Assembly: GCF_032813545.1 (NCBI RefSeq)
Contig: NZ_CP136520.1
Span: forward strand, 3,900,001 to 3,964,000
Source of the DNA: Nodosilinea sp. E11
GTDB lineage: Bacteria > Cyanobacteriota > Cyanobacteriia > Phormidesmidales > Phormidesmidaceae
Reading direction: 5' to 3'
Length of the DNA stretch: 64,000 bases
Shown in pieces: positions 9,204-17,411 of this stretch. The position numbers and the translations under genes were made by a program. Position 1 is the stretch's first letter. The number at the start of each line of letters is the position of its first letter. The notes under the pieces were generated by a model. The model did no database searches. It had not been told where the DNA came from and was given only the letters and a program-made list of their open reading frames with translations.

Positions 9204-9899
9204 CTAACTCTCCCGCAGCACATACCCCACGCCGCGCACGGTTTGAATTAGGCGCTTATCGGCCTCGCCGTCGATTTTGAGGCGCAGGTAGCGCACGTAC
9301 ACCTCGATCACGTTCGATTCCCCCATAAAGTCGTAGCCCCAGACATTTTCCAGAATTTGTTCTCGGGGCAGCACCTCGCGGGGGTGCTCCATCATGTACT
9401 TGAGCAGCTCAAATTCTTTCATGGTCAGATCGATCACGCGATCGCCCCGCAAAGCATGGCGACTCTCCAAGTCGAGGGTGAGGTCGCCAAACCGCAAGTT
9501 TTCCGTCTCCCCTGGTACCGATTGCAGGTAGAGCTGCACAATTTTTAAAAAGGCATCGGCTCGATAGGGCTTGAGAAAGTAGTCATCGGCCCCGCACTCT
9601 AGACAGGCCACTCGGTCTTCTAGGCTATCTTTGGCCATCAGCAGCACAATCGGCGCTTTAATCCCCTGGCTACGCAGGGTTTGGCAGAGCACCAGCCCAG
9701 ACTCCCCCCCCAGTAGCCGATCAACCACAATTAGTGCTGGCGTGCTCTCGCTGGCAGTGGCAAGGCCCGCCTTGGCGCTAGGGGCTACTACCGGGTTATA
9801 TCCTGCTTCGTGCAGGTCAAACTCCATTTGCTGTGTTTGGGATTCGTTAGTCCCAATCAATAAGACATAGGTGCCTTTGTCGGTGGTAGTGGTGCCCAT
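9204..9899 (-). CDS. nblR: OmpR-type response regulator, NblR-like
   Basis: A 231-residue protein with receiver (about 10-125) and winged-helix DNA-binding (about 135-230) domains. The DNA-binding half (DLTMKEFELLKYMMEHPREVLPREQILENVWGYDFMG) is typical of cyanobacterial OmpR regulators. The receiver has the acceptor-position Asp in LIVVDRLLGGESG and the conserved Lys in DYFLKPYRAD. The usual N-terminal acidic pair is absent: the strand reads VLLIGTNESQ. That, together with VVDRLLGGESGL and CLECGADDYFLKPYR, resembles NblR, the regulator of phycobilisome degradation, which is reported to work without classical phosphorylation. The gene symbol is a similarity call; other NblR/RpaA-group members are possible. 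No sensor kinase is adjacent. Confidence 0.7.
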   Translation of the reverse strand: MGTTTTDKGTYVLLIGTNESQTQQMEFDLHEAGYNPVVAPSAKAGLATASESTPALIVVDRLLGGESGLVLCQTLRSQGIKAPIVLLMAKDSLEDRVACLECGADDYFLKPYRADAFLKIVQLYLQSVPGETENLRFGDLTLDLESRHALRGDRVIDLTMKEFELLKYMMEHPREVLPREQILENVWGYDFMGESNVIEVYVRYLRLKIDGEADKRLIQTVRGVGYVLRES

Positions 9900-10113
9900 A
9901 GAAAGCTTTTAACGCCCTAGGGCGTTTGATATCAGGGTTCGCAGGGTTACGCTTCGCAGGCAGGGCCGACAAAGTAGAGCAATTATAGCGTGACCCTCTG
10001 GTCATAATGCTCCAGGCTATGCCAGAGACCTCCAAGCCCGCCCGCCTTTTAGTCTGGGCAACTGACGCGATGCCCCCGCCCCACCACTCGGGGCTGACAC
10101 CCATCGCTGCCCG

Positions 10114-11088
10114 CTACGCTTCCCGACGCTGACGAATCTGGCCGATGAAAAACTCTTCGAGGGTAGGACGGGTTTGTTGCAGGGTAATTAGATGCCCCCC
10201 AGCCAGTGGAATCTGCTTGGCAAAATCGTAGGGGTTGCCTTTAACGTGGCCCTGCCACAGTTCGCCCTGCACCGTCATCTGGTCAAGCCAGGGTTTGAGG
10301 TCGGCAATGTGGCCGCCGCGCCCCTTTGCCAGGTATTGGTCAGCGGTGCCTAGCAGCTGGTCTAGGCTACCCATGGCAATTAGCTCACCCTGGTCAAGAA
10401 TGGCGATGCGATCGCAGATTACCTCTACATCTGACAGAATGTGGCTGTTAAAAAAGATCGTCTTGCCCTCGCGCTTCAGCGCCAAAATAATCTCCCGCAC
10501 CTGAAAGCGCCCTGTGGGGTCAAGCCCCGACATCGGCTCGTCGAGAAACACCACGTCGGGGTCATTGATCAGCGCCTGGGCCATGCCCACCCGCTGTAGC
10601 ATGCCCTTTGAGTACTGCCGCAGCTGTTTTTTCTTAGCCGCCGCCTGAGATAAACCGACCAACTCTAAAAGCTCCACAATGCGGCGCTGCTGAGCCGCCC
10701 GCGACAGGCCAAATAGCCCAGCGGTGTACTGCAAAAACTCCCAGCCCGTCAAAAAGTCGTAGAAATAGGCATTTTCGGGCAAGTAACCGATGCGCTGTTT
10801 GACAGCGCTGTCCCCTAGGGGGTGCCCCAGCAGCGTAGCCTGGCCTACCGTCGGGCGAATAATCCCCAGCAAAATTTTGAGCAGCGTGGTTTTGCCCGCG
10901 CCGTTGGGGCCTAGCAGCCCAAAGGTCTCTCCCTGATGCACCGTCAGAGAGCAGTCTTTTAGAGAAGTCACCCGCTGATTTAGCCAAAAGCCGGTGCGAT
11001 AAGCCTTGCTGAGCCCTTCGGTGTGCACAACAGCTGGAGCCGACTCCGGCTTTGCGATTAGCTCATCCTGTGACAATGCAGCGCCCAT
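10114..11088 (-). CDS. ABC transporter ATP-binding protein
   Basis: A 324-residue ABC ATPase of the class paired with ABC-2 type exporters (NatA/CcmA-like). It shows Walker A GPNGAGKTT, a Q-loop region GYLPENAYFYD, signature YSKGMLQRVGM, Walker B VVFLDEPMSGLDP and H-loop NSHILSDVE, followed by a ~75-residue C-terminal extension. The start is placed at ATG 11088, because upstream residues in the open frame have no family resemblance. No permease gene is next to it: downstream is the response regulator and upstream a divergent small gene. Its partner must therefore be coded elsewhere. The substrate is unknown. Confidence 0.85.
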   Translation of the reverse strand: MGAALSQDELIAKPESAPAVVHTEGLSKAYRTGFWLNQRVTSLKDCSLTVHQGETFGLLGPNGAGKTTLLKILLGIIRPTVGQATLLGHPLGDSAVKQRIGYLPENAYFYDFLTGWEFLQYTAGLFGLSRAAQQRRIVELLELVGLSQAAAKKKQLRQYSKGMLQRVGMAQALINDPDVVFLDEPMSGLDPTGRFQVREIILALKREGKTIFFNSHILSDVEVICDRIAILDQGELIAMGSLDQLLGTADQYLAKGRGGHIADLKPWLDQMTVQGELWQGHVKGNPYDFAKQIPLAGGHLITLQQTRPTLEEFFIGQIRQRREA

Positions 11089-11321
11089 AGACCCGTACCC
11101 GTAGAACCGTGATAGAACCCGTACCCAGACGTTTAGATAACCCTCAGCGTATCTCTGCTCAGGGTACCCAGCCAATAGCCTGTGGTGCTTCCCCCTGTGA
11201 TGGCTTCTGCTTACCCCTGTTTGGCAATGCCTGGGCAAAACCCATGCAGGAGCCACTGCCGATTAAATTATGGGTGAATTACAGTGGAATTACGTTACCC
11301 ATCTGAACTCAAAAGGCTGCT

Positions 11322-11516
11322 ATGGATCGCTCTAAAATTGTTGCCATTGTCACGGGCATTATTTCTCTGCTGCTCGCCATTGGTTATCTGGTGCTGGTGC
11401 AGCTTCTCGATTTTCGTGGTGACATGGTGCCTGCCCCCCTATCGGCTCTACCCCTAGAGCTATTTGGCTCCACTGATGCCACTATGTTTCTTATGGTTTG
11501 CCAAAGTTTTTTCTAA
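11322..11516 (+). CDS. Small single-pass membrane protein
   Basis: A 64-residue predicted protein: a short charged N-terminus (MDRSK), one strong hydrophobic helix (residues about 6-27, IVAIVTGIISLLLAIGYLVL), then LLDFRGDMVPAPL and a hydrophobic tail. It is divergent from the ABC ATPase gene across a 233-bp spacer. The sequence looks like a genuine small cyanobacterial membrane protein, with coherent composition and a clean ATG start, but I cannot name a family or function. Confidence 0.6.
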   Translation: MDRSKIVAIVTGIISLLLAIGYLVLVQLLDFRGDMVPAPLSALPLELFGSTDATMFLMVCQSFF

Positions 11517-11778
11517 GCCCATTGGCTGATTAAAAACATAAATCTCTCGCTCACTCGACCCCAAACAATTCCTTTCTATTTTAGTTAAGGTTCGTTCTGG
11601 CGGACCTAACCTAGCTGATCGGCACCTTACCGATAAACCTCCTTACCAACCCATGAGCGCGGCTCCCATCTCAGCCTTGACCGTCCATCTGAGACTCAGC
11701 TGGGCCATCCGAAAGTCATCTAAATTGATTCATGACTGATTCATGCAGGCTAGGATGGGCCTCTGACTGGGCTATCCC

Positions 11779-11883
11779 CGATTCCCCTGGGCGAACCGCC
11801 GTAAGGCCTCCGGCCAGGCTATGCCAGCGCCCCTACAGGTTGACCGGTTGGCTATTGGGGGTATTAGGACTCGGATTCGGTAT
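11779..11883. repeat. Dispersed intergenic element, copy B (left end degraded)
   Basis: Shares GCGCCCCTACAGGTTGACC, GGTTGGCTATTGGGGGTAT and the right end CGGATTCGGTAT with the full copy at 42462-42566. The left inverted end is not recognisable here. It is oriented the same way as copies C to F. Confidence 0.7.
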
Positions 11884-12067
11884 GAGCTCCCACGTTTTCT
11901 GGCTCACTAACCCCCTTGAGCCCCATCCCTACAGCAACACAATCATTAGCAATACTTATGAGCGTACTGGTGGCAGTCCCATTTTTTCTATCGAGCGGGT
12001 CCATGAAACCACGCCTAATCAGAGGGTGTAGGGCACTATTGAGCTGGCTACTGTCCACTGAGCGAAC

Positions 12068-12087
12068 CCAAAGTCCGTTGACTTTGG
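12068..12087 (+). promoter_or_regulatory. Hairpin 60 bp upstream of the ado start
   Basis: Perfect 8-bp inverted repeat CCAAAGTC-CGTT-GACTTTGG immediately upstream of an AT-rich stretch and the ado ATG. It could be an operator or a 5' leader stem-loop; there is no U-run, so a terminator is less likely. Confidence 0.45.
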
Positions 12088-12146
12088 CATAGTATTATTG
12101 CGATCAATCAAAAATTAGCAACTTATCCGCTATCCAGCAGGTACCC

Positions 12147-12848
12147 ATGGCCATTCAACAGCTTGAGACGACTTCAACCCTTGACTACCAGTCAGAGCAC
12201 TACAAAGATGCCTACAGCCGCATCAATGCCATTGTGATTGAGGGCGAGCAAGAAGCCTACGACAACTACTGCAAGCTGGCAGAGTCACTGCCCGACTCAA
12301 AGGATGACCTGCTGCGCTTGGCAAAAATGGAAAATCGCCACATGAAAGGCTTTCAGGCCTGCGGCAAAAACTTGTCCGTCACTCCCGATATGGAGTTTGC
12401 GGCTAAGTTTTTCTCTCAGCTCCACGAAAATTTTCAGCAGGCTTGGGCCGAGGGCAAGATTGTTACCTGCCTACTGATTCAGTCTTTAATTATTGAGACC
12501 TTTGCTATTTCGGCCTACAACATTTACATTCCAGTGGCCGACGACTTTGCTCGCAAAATCACCGAGGGCGTAGTCAAAGATGAATATAGCCACCTCAATT
12601 TTGGCGAAGAATGGCTCAAGGCCAACTTTGAGTCAGCCAAAGCTGAGCTAGAAGCGGCTAATCGCCAAAATCTACCGATCATTTGGGCCATGCTAAACCA
12701 GGTATCTGACGATGCTCAGGTGCTGGGCATGGAAAAAGAAGCGTTGGTAGAAGACTTTATGATTACTTACGGTGAAGCGTTGAGCAATATCGGCTTCTCT
12801 AGCCGTGAAGTGATGAAACTATCTGCCCAGGGGTTGGCCGCGGTCTAA
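12147..12848 (+). CDS. ado: Aldehyde deformylating oxygenase
   Basis: A 233-residue ferritin-like di-iron enzyme that converts fatty aldehydes to alkanes or alkenes one carbon shorter, plus formate. The metal ligands of the family are visible in order: Glu in [10 protein letters not shown], Glu and His in [10 protein letters not shown], Glu in LIIETFAI, and Glu and His in [11 protein letters not shown]. Length and sequence are typical. The acyl-ACP reductase that supplies its substrate follows 204 bp downstream on the same strand, so the window holds the complete cyanobacterial hydrocarbon pathway. Start ATG 12147 gives the usual N-terminus. Confidence 0.97.
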   Translation: MAIQQLETTSTLDYQSEHYKDAYSRINAIVIEGEQEAYDNYCKLAESLPDSKDDLLRLAKMENRHMKGFQACGKNLSVTPDMEFAAKFFSQLHENFQQAWAEGKIVTCLLIQSLIIETFAISAYNIYIPVADDFARKITEGVVKDEYSHLNFGEEWLKANFESAKAELEAANRQNLPIIWAMLNQVSDDAQVLGMEKEALVEDFMITYGEALSNIGFSSREVMKLSAQGLAAV

Positions 12849-13052
12849 GCGCGGTCAGGGCGATGGCCTCAGTCTGACTTTGGCAGGGCCGCTGCTGCTG
12901 CCGCTCTGGGCTGCTACGGCAGCCTTGGCTACCCCTCACCTTCCTAGCTGCCCGGTGCTCTGTTCAATCTAGCACTGGGCAGTTTATCGTAGGTAAATTG
13001 TTAACCTGCACCACACCTCCTGGCGCACTATACCCCCGTACCCTAGATCGCG

Positions 13053-14105
13053 ATGTTTGGCTTAATTGGACATTTGACCAGCCTTGACCACGCCCAGCTT
13101 GTAGCCCGAGACCTGGGGTATCCCGAATATGCCGACCAGGGCTTAGACTTTTGGTGCAGCGCCCCACCCCAGATTGTCGATACGATCAAAGTCACTAGCG
13201 CCACCGGTCAGCAGATCGAAGGCCGCTACGTGGAGTCGTGTTTTTTGCCTGAAATGCTAGCCGCTAAGCGGATTAAAGCGGCCACGCGCAAAATTATTAA
13301 TGCCATGGCCCACGCTCAAAAGCATGGCATTGATATCACTGCCCTGGGTGGGTTCTCGTCAATTATTTTTGAAAATTTCAACCTCAACCAAATTCAGCAG
13401 GTGCGCAACGTCACTTTAGAGTTTGAGCGGTTTACTACCGGCAATACCCACACGGCTTACATCATTTGTCAGCAGGTGGTTGCGGCTGCCGAGCAGCTGG
13501 GCATCAATCTGTCTGACGCTACGGTGGCGGTCTGTGGTGCCACAGGGGACATTGGTAGTGCTGTCTGTCGCTGGCTCACGGCTCGTACTGACATTAAGGA
13601 CCTGTTGCTGATTGCCCGCAACCAGGAGCGTCTCCAGCGTTTACAAGAAGAGCTGGGCTGTGGAGTGCCGATGGATCTAGACTCGGCCCTGCCTAAGGCC
13701 GACATTGTGGTGTGGGTGGCCAGTATGGCCAAGGGCGTTGAGGTTGACCCCAACACCCTCAAGCAACCCTGCCTAATGATCGATGGTGGCTACCCCAAAA
13801 ATCTTGACCAGCGCTTCAACTTTGAAGGCGTGCATGTGCTGAAGGGCGGTATTGTCGAGCATTCCCTCGACATTGACTGGCGAATTATGCAGATCGTCAA
13901 TATGGACGTGCCCGGACGCCAGTTGTTTGCCTGTTTTGCCGAGGCTATGCTGCTGGAATTTGAAAAGTGGTACACCAACTTTTCGTGGGGTCGAAACCAG
14001 ATCACCCTCGAAAAAATGGACATGATTGGTCAAGCATCGCGGCGACATGGGTTTCGTCCGCTGCTCGACCTCAACGGTGCCCCCCTGGCTGTCGAGCTTT
14101 CCTAG
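13053..14105 (+). CDS. aar: Long-chain acyl-ACP reductase
   Basis: A 350-residue NAD(P)H-dependent enzyme that reduces acyl-ACP to fatty aldehyde, the first step of alkane synthesis. It has the family N-terminus [15 protein letters not shown], the active-site cysteine neighbourhood (about residues 280-310 with [14 protein letters not shown]) and a Rossmann motif [17 protein letters not shown] at about 160. The conserved C-terminus ends in HGFRPLLDL. It lies between ado and accA, as in many cyanobacteria, which links hydrocarbon synthesis to fatty acid initiation. Confidence 0.96.
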   Translation: MFGLIGHLTSLDHAQLVARDLGYPEYADQGLDFWCSAPPQIVDTIKVTSATGQQIEGRYVESCFLPEMLAAKRIKAATRKIINAMAHAQKHGIDITALGGFSSIIFENFNLNQIQQVRNVTLEFERFTTGNTHTAYIICQQVVAAAEQLGINLSDATVAVCGATGDIGSAVCRWLTARTDIKDLLLIARNQERLQRLQEELGCGVPMDLDSALPKADIVVWVASMAKGVEVDPNTLKQPCLMIDGGYPKNLDQRFNFEGVHVLKGGIVEHSLDIDWRIMQIVNMDVPGRQLFACFAEAMLLEFEKWYTNFSWGRNQITLEKMDMIGQASRRHGFRPLLDLNGAPLAVELS

Positions 14106-14253
14106 GGGAATTACCCCCCTGCTGGGGTTGGGTTTTAACCTTGGGCAGGGGGACGCGGGCTTGGTATTCTAGAATGCAGACGGGCGAGAATTTTTTGGGT
14201 AACCAAATCATTTTGGCTCGCTATTGGCGTGTTTAGTTGTTTTTCCTCTGGCT

Positions 14254-15234
14254 ATGGCCCCCCCCGAACGCAAGTCTATTTTGCTGTCTTTTGAGAAGCC
14301 CCTGGTCGAGCTAGAGGCCCGCATCACCCAAATTCGAGAACTGGCCGAAGAAAATGATGTCGATGTGTCGGCCCAGCTGCGTCAGCTAGAGGCCAGAGCG
14401 ACTCACCTACGCCAAGAAATTTTTTCTAACCTCACACCGGCTCAGCGGCTTCAGGTAGCCCGTCATCCACGTCGCCCTAGCACGCTCGACTATATTCAGG
14501 CCATTACCGACGACTGGATTGAGCTGCACGGCGATCGCGGCTCGGGCAAAGACGACCCGGCGTTAGTGGGCGGTGTGGCCCGACTCAACGGTCGGCCCGT
14601 GGTGATTTTGGGTCACCAGAAGGGGCGCGACACCAAAGACAATGTCGCCCGCAACTTTGGGATGGCGTCGCCGGGCGGCTACCGCAAGGCCATGCGGCTG
14701 ATGCGTCACGCCGATCGCTTTTCAATGCCAATCATTACGTTTATTGATACTCCCGGTGCTTATCCCGGTTTTGAGGCTGAAGAAATGGGTCAGGGCGAGG
14801 CGATCGCCTACAACCTGAGAGAGATGTTTGGCCTCACGGTGCCCATCGTTTGCACCATCATTGGGGAAGGCGGCTCGGGCGGTGCCCTAGGCATTGGCGT
14901 GGGCGATCGCCTGATGATGTTTGAGCATTCGGTTTACACTGTGGCCAGCCCTGAAGCCTGTGCCGCCATTTTGTGGAAAGATGCAGGCCGATCTGGGGAG
15001 GCCGCCGAAGCGCTGAAAATTACCTCTTGGGATCTCAAGCAACTGGGTATCTTAGATGAACTACTGCCCGAGCCAGTAGGCGGTGCCCATGCCGACCCCA
15101 TCCAAGCCGCCGAGATTCTTAAGCAGGCGCTCGGAGAGCAGTTGAGCAGCCTGTCTCAGCTCACACCCACGGCTTTACAACAGTTGCGTTATCAGAAGTA
15201 TCGCCAGATTGGTGTCTTCGCTGAAGTCGCCTAG
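14254..15234 (+). CDS. accA: Acetyl-CoA carboxylase carboxyltransferase subunit alpha
   Basis: A 326-residue subunit that transfers carboxyl from biotin to acetyl-CoA, giving malonyl-CoA for fatty acid synthesis; it works with AccB, AccC and AccD, which are not in this window. Conserved blocks include FLKPLVELE-like [61 protein letters not shown] and [20 protein letters not shown]. The frame is open further upstream to a TTG at 14224, but ATG 14254 (MAPPERKSI) gives the normal N-terminus. It follows aar by about 150 bp. Confidence 0.95.
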   Translation: MAPPERKSILLSFEKPLVELEARITQIRELAEENDVDVSAQLRQLEARATHLRQEIFSNLTPAQRLQVARHPRRPSTLDYIQAITDDWIELHGDRGSGKDDPALVGGVARLNGRPVVILGHQKGRDTKDNVARNFGMASPGGYRKAMRLMRHADRFSMPIITFIDTPGAYPGFEAEEMGQGEAIAYNLREMFGLTVPIVCTIIGEGGSGGALGIGVGDRLMMFEHSVYTVASPEACAAILWKDAGRSGEAAEALKITSWDLKQLGILDELLPEPVGGAHADPIQAAEILKQALGEQLSSLSQLTPTALQQLRYQKYRQIGVFAEVA

Positions 15235-15402
15235 AGTGACCTGACCAACCAGCTAAGGGTTTGACTCACCAGAGTTTACTTGGGGGCTTGCATCGATTTT
15301 TGTCAATGTTTATCTATGAAGGAGTTAATGCTGAGTTTATTTTTCCGTCTTGGGACAGCAGTAGGGTCACCTAAGGCCCCCAGTGTTTATCAGCGGATAC
15401 CG

Positions 15403-15433
15403 TGTTAATAAACTGTTTACATTTGTTAACATA
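15403..15433 (+). promoter_or_regulatory. HLR1-like direct repeats upstream of the SDR-folE pair
   Basis: TTTACATT-TG-TTAACATA (15416-15433) fits the HLR1 consensus (G/T)TTACAWW-NN-(G/T)TTACAWW with one mismatch, and a third related unit TGTTAATAAA begins at 15403. HLR1 is the binding box of the high-light regulator RpaB. It lies about 105 bp before the SDR start, a plausible promoter position. Confidence 0.4.
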
Positions 15434-15537
15434 AGCAAAGTGCCTAGCCCGCCCTTAGTCCCCTAGGAGGTGCCTGGGGTGGTTCGTTCTGACCTGGGGC
15501 GCTAGCTGTTCCGCTTTTTGTTGATTGGTACTTACCA

Positions 15538-16275
15538 TTGCAAACTCTTGTATCTTCTGATTTGCCGCGCCGCGCTCTGGTAACTGGGGCCAGTCGTGGC
15601 ATCGGCAAAGCGATCGCCCTAGCCCTAGCCCAAGCTGGCTACGATGTCGCCCTTGTCAGCCGCTCCTTAGACACCCTGAAACCGGTGCAGGAAGAGCTGG
15701 CTAGCTATGGGGTTGTGGCTAAAGCCTACGCCGTTGATCTAGCTGAGATGGATGGCTTGCAGGCTCGTTTAGCGGCGGTGCTAGCTGATTTTGGTCCCCT
15801 CAGCGTGGTGGTCAACAACGCTGGCATGGGCTATACGGGACCCCTCGCCACCATGCCCTTGGCAGACTGGCAGCGGGTGATGGATTTGAATGTCACTGGC
15901 ATTTTCCAGTGTATTCAAGCAGTTGTACCGGTCCTGAGGCAGGGCGGCGGTGGCACCATCGTCAACATTGCCTCCATTGCCGCTAAGTCTGCCTTTCCAG
16001 ACTGGGGTGCTTACACCGTTAGCAAATCCGCCATCGTAGCCCTGTCGCGGGTGCTGGCGGCGGAAGAGCGCGCCCATGGTATTCGAGTTGTAACCATCTC
16101 CCCAGGGGCCGTCAACACGCCCATTTGGGATACCGATACGGTACAGGCGGAGTTTGACCGATCTTCTATGCTGACCCCAGAAATCGTGGCACAAACCGTG
16201 CTGCACACGATTCAGTTGCCTGCCCAGGCGGTGATTGAAGACCTTACCCTGATGCCCGCAGGCGGTGCCCTGTAG
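15538..16275 (+). CDS. Short-chain dehydrogenase/reductase (FabG-like)
   Basis: A 245-residue classical SDR: cofactor motif TGASRGIG, NNAG at about 95, catalytic Ser in VNIASIAAKS and YxxxK in YTVSKSA. It is probably an NADP(H) oxidoreductase. Its position directly after ado-aar-accA recalls the conserved cyanobacterial order in which an SDR gene lies between accA and folE, so a role in lipid or pterin metabolism is possible. No ATG is available in frame; TTG 15538 is the most upstream usable start and gives a normal N-terminus. The substrate cannot be read from the sequence. Confidence 0.9.
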   Translation: MQTLVSSDLPRRALVTGASRGIGKAIALALAQAGYDVALVSRSLDTLKPVQEELASYGVVAKAYAVDLAEMDGLQARLAAVLADFGPLSVVVNNAGMGYTGPLATMPLADWQRVMDLNVTGIFQCIQAVVPVLRQGGGGTIVNIASIAAKSAFPDWGAYTVSKSAIVALSRVLAAEERAHGIRVVTISPGAVNTPIWDTDTVQAEFDRSSMLTPEIVAQTVLHTIQLPAQAVIEDLTLMPAGGAL

Positions 16276-16357
16276 CAAGTTTTTTTCCCTGTAGCGACCT
16301 GGCTAACTCAGTGAGTGGCCCTACTTTTGTTGAACCTCTGGAGTATTTAGAACCCCT

Positions 16358-17071
16358 ATGACTATTGCATCCTCAAACAGCCTTAACGATCAAGCCAACG
16401 GTAAGAGCACGGGGCAAAAGGCGATCGTTCAGCCCACCATTCGGCCCGATCGCACCCATAGCTACCGGCAAGAGGCCGATCAATACCCCATCCCCGAAAC
16501 CAGCCACGAAGATATGAGCGATGCCGTGCGCACGATGCTGCTCTCGGTGGGCGAAGACCCCGAGCGGGAAGGGCTGCTCAAAACCCCCAAGCGGGTCGCT
16601 GAGGCCATGCGATTTCTCACCAGCGGCTACCAGCAGTCCCTCGAAGAACTGGTCAACGGGGCTATCTTTGATGAGGGCCACAACGAAATGGTGTTGGTGC
16701 GAGACATTAACCTATTTAGCCTGTGTGAACACCACATGCTGCCCTTTATGGGACGCGCCCACGTGGCCTATATTCCCAACCAGCGGGTGGTGGGGCTGAG
16801 CAAACTAGCGCGCATTGTGGAAATGTATTCTCGCCGATTGCAAGTGCAGGAGCGCCTCAACCGGCAGATCGCCGAAGCGGTGCAGGAAATTTTGGACCCC
16901 AAAGGGGTGGCCGTGGTGGTTGAAGCCAGCCACATGTGTATGGTGATGCGCGGGGTGCAAAAGCCTGGCTCTTGGACCGTAACAAGCGCCATGCTAGGGG
17001 TGTTCCAAGAAGACTCTAAAACCCGCGAAGAGTTCCTCAGCCTGATTCGTCACCAGCCCTCGTTCTTTTAG
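16358..17071 (+). CDS. folE: GTP cyclohydrolase I
   Basis: A 237-residue enzyme that converts GTP to dihydroneopterin triphosphate, the first step of tetrahydrofolate and pterin synthesis. It has an unconserved ~45-residue N-terminus, then [26 protein letters not shown], the zinc ligands in [10 protein letters not shown] (Cys, His) and HMCMVMRGV (Cys), and the substrate motif GLSKLARIV. It is 82 bp after the SDR gene and likely cotranscribed with it. Start ATG 16358. Confidence 0.96.
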   Translation: MTIASSNSLNDQANGKSTGQKAIVQPTIRPDRTHSYRQEADQYPIPETSHEDMSDAVRTMLLSVGEDPEREGLLKTPKRVAEAMRFLTSGYQQSLEELVNGAIFDEGHNEMVLVRDINLFSLCEHHMLPFMGRAHVAYIPNQRVVGLSKLARIVEMYSRRLQVQERLNRQIAEAVQEILDPKGVAVVVEASHMCMVMRGVQKPGSWTVTSAMLGVFQEDSKTREEFLSLIRHQPSFF

Positions 17072-17411
17072 CGCTGGTTTTGAATAGTGCCAATTTCTAG
17101 GTCAAGCTAAAGTTAGCTTAATGCATCTAAATAAGCGGGGTGTTTTTGGGGTGGTCGATCCATAGGCTACTGGCAAAAGTGCCCCGTTTTTGCTTGTTCC
17201 CGTTTTTGGAATCTTCCCTTAGCTGCCCTTGCCTTGAATTGGGGGCATTGCTTTGGCAAAAGTGAGCTAATATCTAAGCCAATTCAGCCATTTAAGCCAA
17301 TTACACGACTATTTTTCCGATCTAGATAGATCTTAGGGCTATGGTCAGACGGATGGGCGATCGCAGGCTTTGTCCCCGTGGGGCAGAGAACCGGGCTGAA
17401 GGGTATGGTGC
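17072..17411. other. Spacer between folE and the amidase gene, with repeated TAAGCCAATT
   Basis: About 340 bp with no gene. It holds a small inverted repeat AAGCTAA-AG-TTAGCTT (17104-17119), possibly at the end of the folE transcript, and two direct copies of TAAGCCAATT at 17275-17284 and 17293-17302, 18 bp apart, in the probable amidase promoter. Confidence 0.45.

Larger units (their letters stand above)
11517..12146. other. Spacer upstream of ado, mostly non-coding
   Basis: About 630 bp without a convincing gene. It holds a truncated copy of the dispersed element (11779-11883) and a hairpin at 12068-12087. An open frame at 11732-12031 overlaps the repeat and has no family resemblance. The ado promoter is expected in the last ~100 bp, but I cannot assign clear boxes. 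Confidence 0.6.

Noticed and set aside
9305-9325. GTTCGATTCC resembling a tRNA T-loop
   Set aside because: It lies inside the conserved DNA-binding domain of the response regulator and has no acceptor or anticodon stems.
9847-10104. 85-residue frame between the response regulator and the ABC ATPase
   Set aside because: No domain, and it overlaps the start of the response regulator gene; not the missing permease.
11732-12031. 99-residue open frame upstream of ado
   Set aside because: It overlaps a copy of the dispersed repeat and has no coherent domain, signal or start context.
15538-16275. Assigning the SDR as FabG of fatty acid synthesis
   Set aside because: SDR sequence motifs alone do not define the substrate, and cyanobacteria usually have another FabG; only the neighbourhood suggests lipids.
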